Assembly: GCF_903944925.1 (NCBI RefSeq)
Contig: NZ_CAJATU010000125.1
Span: 1-64,000, forward strand
DNA from: an uncultured Rhodopila sp.
Lineage (GTDB): Bacteria; Pseudomonadota; Alphaproteobacteria; Acetobacterales; Acetobacteraceae
Length of the DNA: 64,000 nucleotides
Direction: 5' to 3'
Shown here: positions 11,669 to 19,773 of the stretch, one piece after another
Layout of the letters: every line of letters starts with the position of its first letter
Numbering within the stretch: position 1 is the stretch's first letter
Notes under the pieces: generated by a model
What the model was told of the DNA's origin: nothing
The model's input: only the letters and a program-made list of their open reading frames with translations
The model's database searches: none
Made by a program: the position numbers and the translations under genes

Positions 11669-13084
11669 ATGCCAGGCTCGGTTGTGCGCGTGATGGTTTG
11701 CGGCAGCGACAACGATCATGGTTCGACCTGGTTCGGCCCCATGTTGCCGGCGCCCGAAGATCCCGAGTCTCGCCCTATCGCCACCGCGGAGACTGACGAC
11801 CCTCAGCATTTCGCGGAAAGGCTGATCAGCGAATCATTCGGCTATGACGTCGTTCTGCTGCTGGTCGACGGGCGCGCGGGCCTTCAGCCTGAGACCAGCC
11901 GTTTCGCGGCGATCGCGTCGGTGGCCGGCATTTCGCAGGCCATCGTGGCGGTTCTCGGCGACGACCAGGGCGCCTTTGAGTCGATTTCCCGGGCGTTCAA
12001 TGCGCTCGCTCCGAAGCTGGCCTTCGAGCGGATCACGCCGATCCCGCTTGGCCTGTCCGAGGACGGCTCCGCGACCGAGGTAACATGGTATTCGGGACCG
12101 AGCCTGCGGCAGGTCTTGCTGGCGGCGGACGAAGCGCAGCCCCTATCGGAAAGTGCCGAACCGGCCGCGGCGGACGGACTCGATGCCCGTGTGGTCTGGA
12201 CGCACGAGACGCCGTTGTTTCGTGGCCGCGCCTATCTGCTGCTGCTTGGCGGCCGTACGGTGACGGCAACGGTGATCGATATCTCCACGCGGCTGGACCC
12301 GGAAACGCTGGACGAGGTCAGCGTGCGGGAACTCGCGCAGGGCGACATCGGTCGGGTCTCGCTGTCCCTGACGCATCCCCTGGATTGCCACACCTACGCC
12401 GAGAACGCCGAACTGGGCGGCTTCCTGCTGGTCGATCGCCTGACGCGCAAGGGTGTCGGCGCCGGGTTCGTGACGGCAATCCGCGCCCGCAACGCTGACA
12501 TCGTCTGGCACCAGTTGGACGTGGACAAGGCGGCGCGATCACTGCTGAAGGGCCAGAAACCGGTGGTGCTGTGGTTCACGGGGCTGTCGGGCGCCGGCAA
12601 ATCCACCATCGCCAACCTGGTGGAGAAGCGTCTGCACGCGCTGGGCCACCACACGATGATCCTGGACGGCGACAATGTGCGGCACGGGCTGAACCGCGAC
12701 CTCGGTTTCTCCGAAGCCGATCGGGTGGAGAATATCCGGCGTATCGCTGAGGTGTCTCGGTTGTTCGTGGAGGCGGGGCTGATCGTCCTGGTCTCGTTCA
12801 TCTCACCCTACCGGGCCGAGCGGATGCTGGCGCGGGATCGCGTCGGCGAAAGCGAATTCCTGGAGATTTTTGTCGATACCCCCATCGGCGAATGCCGCCG
12901 GCGCGATCCGAAGGGGTTGTACGAGAAGGCCGATAGCGGACTGATCCGCAATTTCACCGGCGTGGACGCTCCGTATGAGGAGCCGGAAGAACCGGAGATC
13001 CGGTTGCGCACGCTGGAAGGTTCGGCCGAAGCGCTGGCGGATGAGGTCGTGTCGGCGCTGCGGTTGCGCGGGATTATCGCCTGA
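11669..13084 (+). CDS. cysC: APS kinase (CysC) fused to a reduced, inactive-looking CysN region
   Basis: The C-terminal ~190 residues (from about 280) are a complete adenylylsulfate kinase that makes PAPS from APS. The P-loop GLSGAGKST is at 305-313, followed by [16 protein letters not shown] and the FISPYRAER and DPKGLYEKA motifs. The first 270 residues align by eye with CysN, the GTPase half of ATP sulfurylase, but in collapsed form. The P-loop equivalent at 12-20 is GSDNDHGST, with no lysine. The DTPGH equivalent at 43-47 is DDPQH, and the NKxD motif is gone (LGDDQ at 96-100). The G2 region and CysN beta-barrel domain II are missing, while domain III (about 168-270, WTHETPL to [12 protein letters not shown]) is kept. 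No cysD lies nearby. PAPS production is well supported; sulfurylase activity is unlikely. Confidence 0.88.
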   Translation: MPGSVVRVMVCGSDNDHGSTWFGPMLPAPEDPESRPIATAETDDPQHFAERLISESFGYDVVLLLVDGRAGLQPETSRFAAIASVAGISQAIVAVLGDDQGAFESISRAFNALAPKLAFERITPIPLGLSEDGSATEVTWYSGPSLRQVLLAADEAQPLSESAEPAAADGLDARVVWTHETPLFRGRAYLLLLGGRTVTATVIDISTRLDPETLDEVSVRELAQGDIGRVSLSLTHPLDCHTYAENAELGGFLLVDRLTRKGVGAGFVTAIRARNADIVWHQLDVDKAARSLLKGQKPVVLWFTGLSGAGKSTIANLVEKRLHALGHHTMILDGDNVRHGLNRDLGFSEADRVENIRRIAEVSRLFVEAGLIVLVSFISPYRAERMLARDRVGESEFLEIFVDTPIGECRRRDPKGLYEKADSGLIRNFTGVDAPYEEPEEPEIRLRTLEGSAEALADEVVSALRLRGIIA

Positions 13085-13103
13085 ACCGCGCCTCTATCCG
13101 CGC

Positions 13104-13697
13104 ATGATGTCCGGCCCGTCCGCCGATAGCCTGGAAGTCGCCACCGCCGAAGCCGCCGCATGCCGCCTGTGCGAAATGGCACTGCCGCTGGGCCCGCGGC
13201 CCGTCTTCCGGGTTTCTAAGACGGCCAGGGTGCTGATCATCGGCCAGGCGCCCGGCACCAAAGTCCACCTCACCGGCCTCCCCTGGAACGACCCCTCCGG
13301 CGATCGGCTGCGTGGCTGGCTGCAGATGGATCGCGAGGCTTTCTACGACGCATCGAAGATCGCGATCGTACCGATGGGGCTATGCTACCCGGGGCGCCTG
13401 CCAAATGGTGGCGATGCGCCGCCGCGGGCGGAGTGCGCGCCGCTGTGGCTGGACCGGTTCATCCGCCTGATGCCTCAGGTCCGGCTGACATTGCTGGTGG
13501 GGTCCTATGCTCTGCGGCACCGGCTGGGGAAGGGCGCTATGACCGATTGGGTGCGGGGGTTTCGCGAACTCGGGGCCGCCATCGTGCCTCTGCCGCATCC
13601 GTCGTGGCGGACGACGGGGTGGGAGCGCCGCAATCCGTGGTTCGAGGATGAGTTGCTGCCGGTGCTGCGGCAGGCGGTGACGATGGCGTTGGAGTAG
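13104..13697 (+). CDS. Uracil-DNA glycosylase family protein
   Basis: A 197-residue protein of the uracil-DNA glycosylase superfamily. Motif A-like GQAPGTKVHLTGLPWNDPSGDRL (about 46-68) and the C-terminal PLPHPSWRTTGW (about 165-176) match the water-activating and DNA-minor-groove motifs of single-domain family members. An N-terminal CRLCEMA cysteine pair may be a remnant of the Fe-S type. The start is taken as ATG 13104, just after the cysC stop; the reading frame is open further upstream only by overlapping cysC. Substrate specificity (uracil or other) is not deducible. Confidence 0.85.
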   Translation: MMSGPSADSLEVATAEAAACRLCEMALPLGPRPVFRVSKTARVLIIGQAPGTKVHLTGLPWNDPSGDRLRGWLQMDREAFYDASKIAIVPMGLCYPGRLPNGGDAPPRAECAPLWLDRFIRLMPQVRLTLLVGSYALRHRLGKGAMTDWVRGFRELGAAIVPLPHPSWRTTGWERRNPWFEDELLPVLRQAVTMALE

Positions 13698-13781
13698 CGG
13701 GAACCTGCCCCGCGCTTCAGCCGATTGTCCGGGCCAGTCGGCTTTGCCATCGTTTGGGTCACAGATCCGATGGGAACCGTC

Positions 13782-14915
13782 ATGAGACACACCGTCCTGG
13801 CATGCTCCGCCGTGCTGTTTGCCGCTGCCGCCGTTCAGGCCGCGGAACCGGTTCGCATCGGTATCACCACCATCCTGAGTGGCCCGACAGCAGATCGGGG
13901 GCAGTCCGAGCAATACGGGGCGCAGCTTGCGCTCGATCGGATCAATCAGGCCGGCGGCGTGCTGGGGCGGCCGGTCGAAGCGTTCTATGCCGACAACGCC
14001 TGCAAGCCGGACGTCGGCGTGCCGGCGACCAAGCGGTTGCTGGAGCAGGAGCATGTGCCGGTCATCATCGGCGCACTGTGCACGCCGGTGACCCACGCGA
14101 TCATGCCGCTGATGCAGGAGGCCAAGGTCCCGCTGGTCATCGCGACCTCCGCCGGGCAGGACTTCGTCGATGCCTCGGGCGCGGGCGGCAACGACTATGC
14201 GTTCAAGACCATCCCGTCCGAGGTCGATATCGCGCGTGGGCTGATCCGCTACCTGGCGATGCCGGGGACGATCAAGTCGGTCGCCGTGGTCGCGGAGACG
14301 GGCCGGTTCCCGGAGGCCAATGCGGTGGCGTTTGCCAAGGCCTCGCAGGATGCGGGAATCAAGGTTACCGCGAACGAGATCCTGGCGCCGGGCACCAGCG
14401 ATTTTGCTTCGCTGCTGGACACACTGAAGGCCGGCGCGCCGGATGCCCTGCTGGTGATGCCGGGTTCGCTGACGCCGGGGTTCTTCCGTGCGTATGAAGC
14501 GTCCGGCTGGGAAGTGCCGATAAGCGGCAGGGTTGATGTCGGCGCCGCTCTGGCCGCGGTGTCCCCTGGGTTCAGGGCGGCAGGCGGGTTGTCCGGCCTG
14601 AGCAGCATCGTGGTGTTCTCGCCGCTGCTGGACCTGCCGGGGGTGAAGGATTTCGTCGAGTCGTACAAGGCGCATTACGGGCTGGCGCCGACGCAGCGGT
14701 CGTTCTTTATGTATGAGGCGACGTATCTTGTGGTTGACGCGATCCGGCGGGCGGGTTCCGATGAGCCGGCCGCGATCGAGCAGGCCCTGAAGACGACGGT
14801 GATGCCGTCACTGTTGGGCGGGACGTATACGCCGGACAAACAAAACCATGCCCACACGCCGTTGTTCATCGTCGGGGTGAAGGACGGGAAACCGGCTGTG
14901 GTGGCAACGGAGTGA
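13782..14915 (+). CDS. ABC transporter substrate-binding protein, branched-chain amino acid type
   Basis: Periplasmic receptor of the LivJ/type-I fold. From ATG 13782 it is 377 residues, with a Sec signal peptide (MRHTVLACSAVLFAAAAVQA) and the typical opening EPVRIGITTILSGPTADRG. Internal patterns ATKRLLEQEHVPVIIGALCTPVTHA and EQALKTT near the end fit the family. No permease or ATPase gene is adjacent, so it is an orphan receptor here. A LivF-like ATPase at the far right of the window is too distant to link. An ATG at 13770 is an alternative start. The ligand is unknown. Confidence 0.85.
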   Translation: MRHTVLACSAVLFAAAAVQAAEPVRIGITTILSGPTADRGQSEQYGAQLALDRINQAGGVLGRPVEAFYADNACKPDVGVPATKRLLEQEHVPVIIGALCTPVTHAIMPLMQEAKVPLVIATSAGQDFVDASGAGGNDYAFKTIPSEVDIARGLIRYLAMPGTIKSVAVVAETGRFPEANAVAFAKASQDAGIKVTANEILAPGTSDFASLLDTLKAGAPDALLVMPGSLTPGFFRAYEASGWEVPISGRVDVGAALAAVSPGFRAAGGLSGLSSIVVFSPLLDLPGVKDFVESYKAHYGLAPTQRSFFMYEATYLVVDAIRRAGSDEPAAIEQALKTTVMPSLLGGTYTPDKQNHAHTPLFIVGVKDGKPAVVATE

Positions 14916-15032
14916 ATCGTTCTGATTTCAACAAGAAGACTCGCTGCTGATGCGAAAAGCCGCTGTTCGTAAGGATGCCGTAACGCAAATCTGATAGCGA
15001 TCGGCACCAGTTTGGTCGGTCAACCGAATCGG

Positions 15033-15374
15033 ATGAAACAGAAATATTTCCGAATTGTGTCCAGACTCGTCCCGATGGGCGCGGTCGGCGCAGCCCTGTT
15101 CCTCGGCTCAGCACTCCCAAACAGCGCTGCGGAGCGGCCGGCCCCGCCGGATATCCCGGTATCTCAACGACTCAAGGCCATTCGCGAAGCCGTTTTTGTC
15201 GTGGCCGGACCGGGCGAGATCTCCAGGCAGGCCAACCGTGACTTTCATCTCGTGTGGGCGAATCGTTGAAACAACTGGGGCCGGACGGTTGGCCGGCCGG
15301 GTTGGGGGCGGCCAGCCCGGAACAACTGGCGCAATGCCTGGCCAAACTGGAACAATTTTTGGCGAAACTGGTGA
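15033..15374 (+). pseudogene. Broken GrrA/OscA-like cyclophane RiPP precursor
   Basis: The open frame from ATG 15033 has a signal-like start and the leader block SQRLKAIREAV typical of GrrA/OscA-type precursors, then stops at TGA 15267-15269 after HLVWANR. Reading on in the same frame gives a Trp/Asn/Arg-rich core with NNW, RNNWRNAW, PNWNNFW and RNW units, ending at TGA 15372-15374. The interrupting TGA occupies the position where the repeat pattern predicts Trp (ANR-W-NNW), so one base change from TGG explains it. The full peptide would be 113 residues. The partner maturase just downstream is also damaged, so I read this as decay rather than recoding. Confidence 0.72.
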
Positions 15375-15408
15375 GAAAGCTGCGAAGCCGATAGCCAAAG
15401 TGACCGCC

Positions 15409-15627
15409 ATGCCCGAGACAGAGTTGCTGGTCATCCAGCCAACCCCGTTCTGGAACATCGACTGCACTTATTGCTACTTATCCGAACGGAAATCGAAATC
15501 GGTCGTCTTGGGACAGACGCTGCTTAACCTGTTTTCACAGGTTTTCGCTTCGGGTTGGCTTGGCGATTGTCTTCCGGTGGTATGGCACGCGGGAAGCCTT
15601 TCGACGGCATCCTCGACCTGGAGCTGA
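15409..15627 (+). pseudogene. N-terminal fragment of a GrrM/OscB-like radical SAM maturase
   Basis: A 72-residue fragment beginning MPETELLVIQPTPF and reading NIDCTYCYLSERK, then ASGWLGDCLPVVWHAG. This matches the first quarter of cyclophane-forming radical SAM/SPASM peptide maturases, which are normally near 400 residues. The CX3CX2C cluster motif has Trp in place of the first Cys (FWNIDCTYC), so a normal [4Fe-4S] site cannot form. After WHAG the frame leaves the family and stops at 15627. It lies 34 bases after the end of the precursor relic, the expected operon order. Confidence 0.7.
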
Positions 15628-15953
15628 TCGCGACCCCGCCGGATCAGTCGCAGGTCGCCGACGGCTTCGTCCTGGTCAGCGCCATCCTGCCGCTCGAGGA
15701 GGGCCATCCGTTCGAGGGCGTGCGAGTCCGCGGATTCGAGAATGCCATCACGATCAAAGGCGTCCCGGGTATGGTGCGGGCGACCACCAGCGTCAATGAC
15801 TGCCAGACCTGCCCGGGGAAGAGATTCGCGCCCGAAGGGAGCGCGGCGCAACCACAACAAGATCTTGTCCGCAAGGAAGATCTCCCGAGGCTACTCCGAA
15901 CGATCAAGCCTCGGATGGCATCCGAGGCGCCGATCAAAATCCCAACCGCCTGA
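15582..15953 (+). CDS. Unrecognised 123-residue ORF overlapping the maturase fragment
   Basis: From ATG 15582 the frame MARGKPFDGILDLELIATPP continues to 15953 with high third-position GC, so it was or is coding. I do not recognise the family. It contains a Cys pair (DCQTCPG), a charged Gln-rich stretch and no signal or membrane segment. It overlaps the radical SAM fragment in another frame and begins exactly where that homology ends, which looks like a deletion junction joining an unrelated gene tail. It could be a dead remnant. The 180 bases after it show no feature. Confidence 0.35.
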   Translation: MARGKPFDGILDLELIATPPDQSQVADGFVLVSAILPLEEGHPFEGVRVRGFENAITIKGVPGMVRATTSVNDCQTCPGKRFAPEGSAAQPQQDLVRKEDLPRLLRTIKPRMASEAPIKIPTA

Positions 15954-16134
15954 CTCTCATGCCGGGCGACGACAACACAATTCTGGAGGCCTTCCGGGAA
16001 TAGCCTTCAGTGTGGTGATCGAGGACGTTCAGCCGTGATCATTAAGGGGTCTTTCATCGGCCTCTTGCAATGGAATCTCGATTGGCAAATGCCGAAACGG
16101 CAGTTAGAAACGGAGTGAACTAAGGGGGACCGCA

Positions 16135-16551
16135 ATGAGACGTCGTGTTTTGACCGTGGGCACCGCGATGGCGTATGGCTTGGCGCTTTCCACTGCCAAT
16201 GCAGCGGTCACGCAGGATAATTTCCCTCCCAAGACCACTGCGGATCTGGTTGCTCTGTGTACTGCACAGCAGCAAGATCCACTGGCAGCGGCGGCACTCA
16301 ACTTCTGTCAGGGCTTTGCCGAGGGAGCCGTTGAGATCGCGCTCAGCTACAGTGCCGCGGGGACGCAATCCCACCGGCCGTTTTGCCTGCCGGCGCCCGC
16401 GCCCACCCTCGACCAGGCGGCGAGCGACTTCGCATCATGGGCCGGCAGCGACCCATCGCGCCTGCAAAAGCCAGCCGTTGTCGGCCTGATGACCTATCTG
16501 ATCGACCGCTACCCTTGCCCCCATGAGACCCCGCATCACTCGCACGGGTGA
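16135..16551 (+). CDS. Rap1a/Tai-family immunity-like exported protein
   Basis: A 138-residue exported protein with a signal peptide (cleavage after about residue 22, ANA). It then has the Rap1a/Tai pattern TTADLVALCTAQQQDPLAAAALNFCQGFAEG, with a second Cys pair (FCLPAP, RYPCP). In characterised relatives this fold neutralises type VI secretion amidase effectors in the periplasm. Here no effector or T6SS gene is visible nearby, so it is an orphan and the immunity role is only a family inference. A GGGGG ribosome-site-like run precedes the ATG. Confidence 0.75.
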   Translation: MRRRVLTVGTAMAYGLALSTANAAVTQDNFPPKTTADLVALCTAQQQDPLAAAALNFCQGFAEGAVEIALSYSAAGTQSHRPFCLPAPAPTLDQAASDFASWAGSDPSRLQKPAVVGLMTYLIDRYPCPHETPHHSHG

Positions 16552-16588
16552 TCGCCTCTCAAGTGCTAACCGATCGAGGGTACCGAAC

Positions 16589-16858
16589 ATGAAAAAGACG
16601 ATGATGACGATCTTGGTCCTAAGCATCTCCCTTCCGGGGTGTGCCGATCTTACACCCGGGCAACAGCGCGCACTGACAGGCACGGCGATTGGCACGGCGG
16701 GCGGCGCAGCGATTGGCGCGATGGCGGGGAACGCCGCGCTCGGTGCCGGTATCGGCGCCGGTGCCGGTTTGGCCGGCGGCCTGCTGACCAATGCCTGGAG
16801 AAACAACCAGGACCGATCATTCCAGCAGGGTTTCCAGGCCGGACAACAGTCGCGCTGA
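16589..16858 (+). CDS. Glycine-zipper outer-membrane lipoprotein
   Basis: An 89-residue lipoprotein. The signal peptide ends in a lipobox-like LPGC (Cys at about residue 18). It is followed by a glycine-zipper hairpin (GTAIGTAGGAAIGAMAG, GAGIGAGAGLAGG, about 31-68) and a polar tail rich in Gln and Asn. GAGGG lies about 9 bases before the ATG. Such proteins are usually envelope-stress or biofilm-related; the function of this one is unknown. Confidence 0.8.
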   Translation: MKKTMMTILVLSISLPGCADLTPGQQRALTGTAIGTAGGAAIGAMAGNAALGAGIGAGAGLAGGLLTNAWRNNQDRSFQQGFQAGQQSR

Positions 16859-16989
16859 CATCGCCTTGTCATAACCTGTTTTGATTCGGCCCCGCGCTTG
16901 TCCCCAGCACGCAATCGTTACTGAGGATTGATGGCATAGTACGCAACATACCCGGCACTCTCGTGAACCTTCGGAGAAAAGGACACACT

Positions 16990-19095
16990 ATGACGACGAG
17001 ACGCGAGATCCTTGGCTCCGTTCCGGCGGCAGGGGCCGCACTCGCGGTGTCCGGGCGGTTCCTTCTCGACGGCGATGCCGCGCGCGCGGAGTCAACCGCG
17101 CCGCCTCCGGCCGGGCACTTCCATCCGAAAGGCAAAGCGCCGTCGAAATTCACCCTCGACGCGCTGCGCCAGGCACGGGCAACCCTGCCCTTTGCCGATA
17201 CCCGCGACTTCGACGAGCAGAAACGCGGCCTGATCGCGCCGATGACCGAGTTGCAGATTCGGGCCGATGCCGGCCACGTCGCCTGGGACATGCAGCGGTT
17301 TCAATTCCTCGACCAGCAGGAGGAATTCGACAGCATCCACCCCTCGCTTCACCGCATCGCCAGGCTGAACAACAATTACGGGCTCTACGAGGTCGTTCCG
17401 GGCATCTACCAGGTCCGCGGCTTCGACCTTGCCCAGACGACTTTCGTGCGCGGCAAAACCGGGTGGATCGTCTTCGACACCCTGGTCAGCGCTGAACCGA
17501 TGCGCGCCGCCTGGAAGCTGCTGCAGCAGCACGTGGGCGCCGGGCTGCCGGTCACGGCCGTGATCTATTCGCACTCGCACGCGGACCATTGGGGTGGCGT
17601 GCGGGGCATCGTGGACGAAGCCGACGTGCGGTCGGGCAAGGTCGCGATCATCGCGCCGCGCGCATTCCTTGAATTCGTCGTCTCGGAAAACGTCTTCGCC
17701 GGCAACGCAATGAACCGCCGGCTGTTCTATCAATACGGCATCCTGCTTCCGGTGAACCCCTATGGTTTCGTCAGCCAGGGGCTGGGGCAGGGGGTTTCCT
17801 CGGGGGCAACCGGCCTGATCGCGCCGACGCGCATCATCGAGCGGGACATCGAGGAATTCGAAGTCGACGGCGTGCGCATGGTCTTCCAGAACACCCCGGG
17901 GACCGAAGCGCCGTCGGAGATGAATACCTATCTCCCCGACCTGAAAGCGCTGTGGATGGCGGAAAACGTCAGCGCGACGCTGCATAATATCTACACGCTG
18001 CGCGGCACGCAGATCCGGGACCCGCTACGCTGGTCGAAATACATCAGCCAGGCGCTGTATCTTTACGGCCAGGAGGCGGAGGTGCTGTTCGCAGCGCACC
18101 ATTGGCCGCGCTGGGGCAACGCGCGCGTGCAGGACATTCTGCGTGCGCAGCGAGATCTGTATGCGCACATGAACAATCAGGTGCTGCATCTGGCCAATCA
18201 GGGTGTGACCATCAATCAGGTCCACAACGTCTACGAGCTGCCCAAAAGCCTTCAGGCAAGGTGGGACTGCCGAGGCTACCACGGTTCGCCCGAGCACAAC
18301 GCACGCGGTGTCGTCCAGCGCTATCTCGGCTTCTGGGACTGCAACCCCGCGACCCTCATTCCGCTATCGCCGAGCGAATCCGCGCCGCTGTTCGTCGAGA
18401 TGATGGGCGGTGCCGAGCGCATCATGACCAAGGGCCGCGCGTTGCACGATGCCGGGCAGTACAAGCTCGCACAGGAAATCCTCAACAAGCTGGTCCACGC
18501 CGAACCCGGCAACCAGGCCGCCAAGGACCTGCTGGCCGATGTCTGGGAGCAAATCGGCTACCAGCAGGAAAACCCCGGTCTGCGCAACAGCTTCCTGGCC
18601 GGCGCTTATGAACTGCGGACGGGCATACCCGGCGGTGCGGCACCCAATTCCAGCAATCCCGACGTGATCCAGGCGATGACGACGGAGCTTTTCCTCGACT
18701 TCCTCGGCATCCGCATGGATGCTCGCAAGGCCGACGGATTGCGCTTCACGATCAACCTGGTCACGCCGGACAACGGTGAGAAGTTCATCGTTGAACTGGA
18801 AAACGCGACACTCACCAATCTCGCGGGCTTTCAATCAAAGACCCCGGATCTGACGCTGACGATCAACCGCGCGGACCTGGTGCAGACCATGATGGGCGTA
18901 AAGACCCTTGAGGCCCAAATCGCCGACGGCACCGCGAAAGTTCAGGGCGATGCCAGCATCCTGGGCAAACTTGCCGGGTTGATGGTGGAATTCGATCCGC
19001 GCTTCGAGGTGCTGCCGGGGACGAGGTTCCGGCCGGAGCAGATTGCGGCAAGCGAGCCTTTCCAGGCCGTCCCGACCAAGTCCATTCCCGAATAG
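16990..19095 (+). CDS. Alkyl sulfatase, SdsA1/BDS1-like metallo-beta-lactamase-fold hydrolase
   Basis: Likely hydrolyses primary alkyl sulfates (SDS-type surfactants) to alcohol and sulfate. The 701-residue protein starts with an RR-containing export signal (TTRREILGSV, to AARA). A metallo-beta-lactamase domain with binuclear zinc motif H195-S-H197-A-D199-H200 follows, then NTPGTEAPSEMN and the helical alkylsulfatase dimerisation domain (AAHHWPRWG, NKLVHAEPGNQAAKDLLAD). An SCP2-like C-terminal lipid-binding domain runs from about residue 575. This four-part layout and length match SdsA1. The twin arginines suggest Tat export. It is monocistronic here. Confidence 0.92.
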   Translation: MTTRREILGSVPAAGAALAVSGRFLLDGDAARAESTAPPPAGHFHPKGKAPSKFTLDALRQARATLPFADTRDFDEQKRGLIAPMTELQIRADAGHVAWDMQRFQFLDQQEEFDSIHPSLHRIARLNNNYGLYEVVPGIYQVRGFDLAQTTFVRGKTGWIVFDTLVSAEPMRAAWKLLQQHVGAGLPVTAVIYSHSHADHWGGVRGIVDEADVRSGKVAIIAPRAFLEFVVSENVFAGNAMNRRLFYQYGILLPVNPYGFVSQGLGQGVSSGATGLIAPTRIIERDIEEFEVDGVRMVFQNTPGTEAPSEMNTYLPDLKALWMAENVSATLHNIYTLRGTQIRDPLRWSKYISQALYLYGQEAEVLFAAHHWPRWGNARVQDILRAQRDLYAHMNNQVLHLANQGVTINQVHNVYELPKSLQARWDCRGYHGSPEHNARGVVQRYLGFWDCNPATLIPLSPSESAPLFVEMMGGAERIMTKGRALHDAGQYKLAQEILNKLVHAEPGNQAAKDLLADVWEQIGYQQENPGLRNSFLAGAYELRTGIPGGAAPNSSNPDVIQAMTTELFLDFLGIRMDARKADGLRFTINLVTPDNGEKFIVELENATLTNLAGFQSKTPDLTLTINRADLVQTMMGVKTLEAQIADGTAKVQGDASILGKLAGLMVEFDPRFEVLPGTRFRPEQIAASEPFQAVPTKSIPE

Positions 19096-19322
19096 GCGGA
19101 CGACCACCCGGAAAAGCGCCAGGACGACACCAGCCAAAGCCTATCAGACCGTTCCGGTACGAACACGGTCGTCGGCTCGGGCAGTCGTCCCTCGGTTGGC
19201 CGGCAGCAGTTCTTGATAGTTTGCCGGCCGGGCAAGATAAGGCGGCGGTCGGTCTTGAATGTTATCGTGTTTTATACTAACCGGCAGTGAGTTTCACCCA
19301 TCGGGCACGATCGCTTCTATTT

Positions 19323-19404
19323 GTCACGGCGGGCGCAGGCCCGTCATCCGCGCCTTTGCTTGTGCGGGCAAGAAGGCGCGGATGCCGACCTCCGTAGGCA
19401 TGAC
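19323..19404. repeat. Composite extragenic palindrome (82 bp copy)
   Basis: Two small hairpins back to back (GGCGGGCGCAGGCCCG and ATGCCGACCTCCGTAGGCAT) joined by the inverted CCGCGCCTTT/AAGGCGCGG pair, with GTCA and TGAC at the outer ends. The same composite recurs at 32012-32097 and 40354-40434, with half copies elsewhere. No coding capacity. BIME- or MITE-like. Confidence 0.6.
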
Positions 19405-19619
19405 GAGGCGGCGTGGCCGGAGAGGTTGGGGCGGCATCGGCGATCAGCGGCAGATGCACGGGGCTCGGATGCAACGCCGGATCAAGCAAAATAAGGAGTT
19501 ATCGCTGCAACGTGATTTTAAGGGCCACGAAATTGTGTGCCACGCTACCCGGCAATACATGCTGCGTGAATACTCGGCGTTGCAACGCCCTGTCTACGGC
19601 CGCCATTTGGTACTGTACA

Positions 19620-19739
19620 CTTTGGAACGTGGTGAATGGTTGTGAGACATCCGCCCCACACCCTCGCCGGCCGATTGCCATAGACTTCGTCCTTCAGCGG
19701 GCCAACGCAAAAGCGCTGTTCGATATCGCGACACAGGGA
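19620..19739 (+). repeat. ~120-bp element shared with 45621-45738
   Basis: Begins CTTTGGAACGTGGTG, identical over 15 bases to the copy at 45621. By eye about 53 of the first 63 positions match, and weaker similarity continues to the ACAGGG end. Both copies sit just upstream of genes for exported envelope proteins in the same orientation (porin here, glycine-zipper protein at 45808). It could be a shared leader or promoter region, or a dispersed element. Confidence 0.5.
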
Positions 19740-19773
19740 AACCGGTCGTGCAACCGGATACGAGAGGGGGAAC

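Larger units (their letters stand above)
19096..19773. other. 678-base gap holding two repeat elements, no gene seen
   Basis: Between the alkyl sulfatase and the porin. It contains a composite palindrome (19323-19404) and a ~120-base element (19620-19739) also found at 45621-45738. A short frame at 19259-19645 runs through the palindrome and has no recognisable protein features, so I do not call it. Confidence 0.6.

Noticed and set aside
15267-15269. TGA as selenocysteine or programmed Trp recoding
   Set aside because: No SECIS-like element was seen, the repeat pattern wants Trp rather than Sec, and the neighbouring maturase is itself broken, so simple decay is the better explanation.
19259-19645. 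128-residue plus-strand frame before the porin
   Set aside because: Runs through a dispersed palindrome and part of the shared 120-bp element; no protein features.
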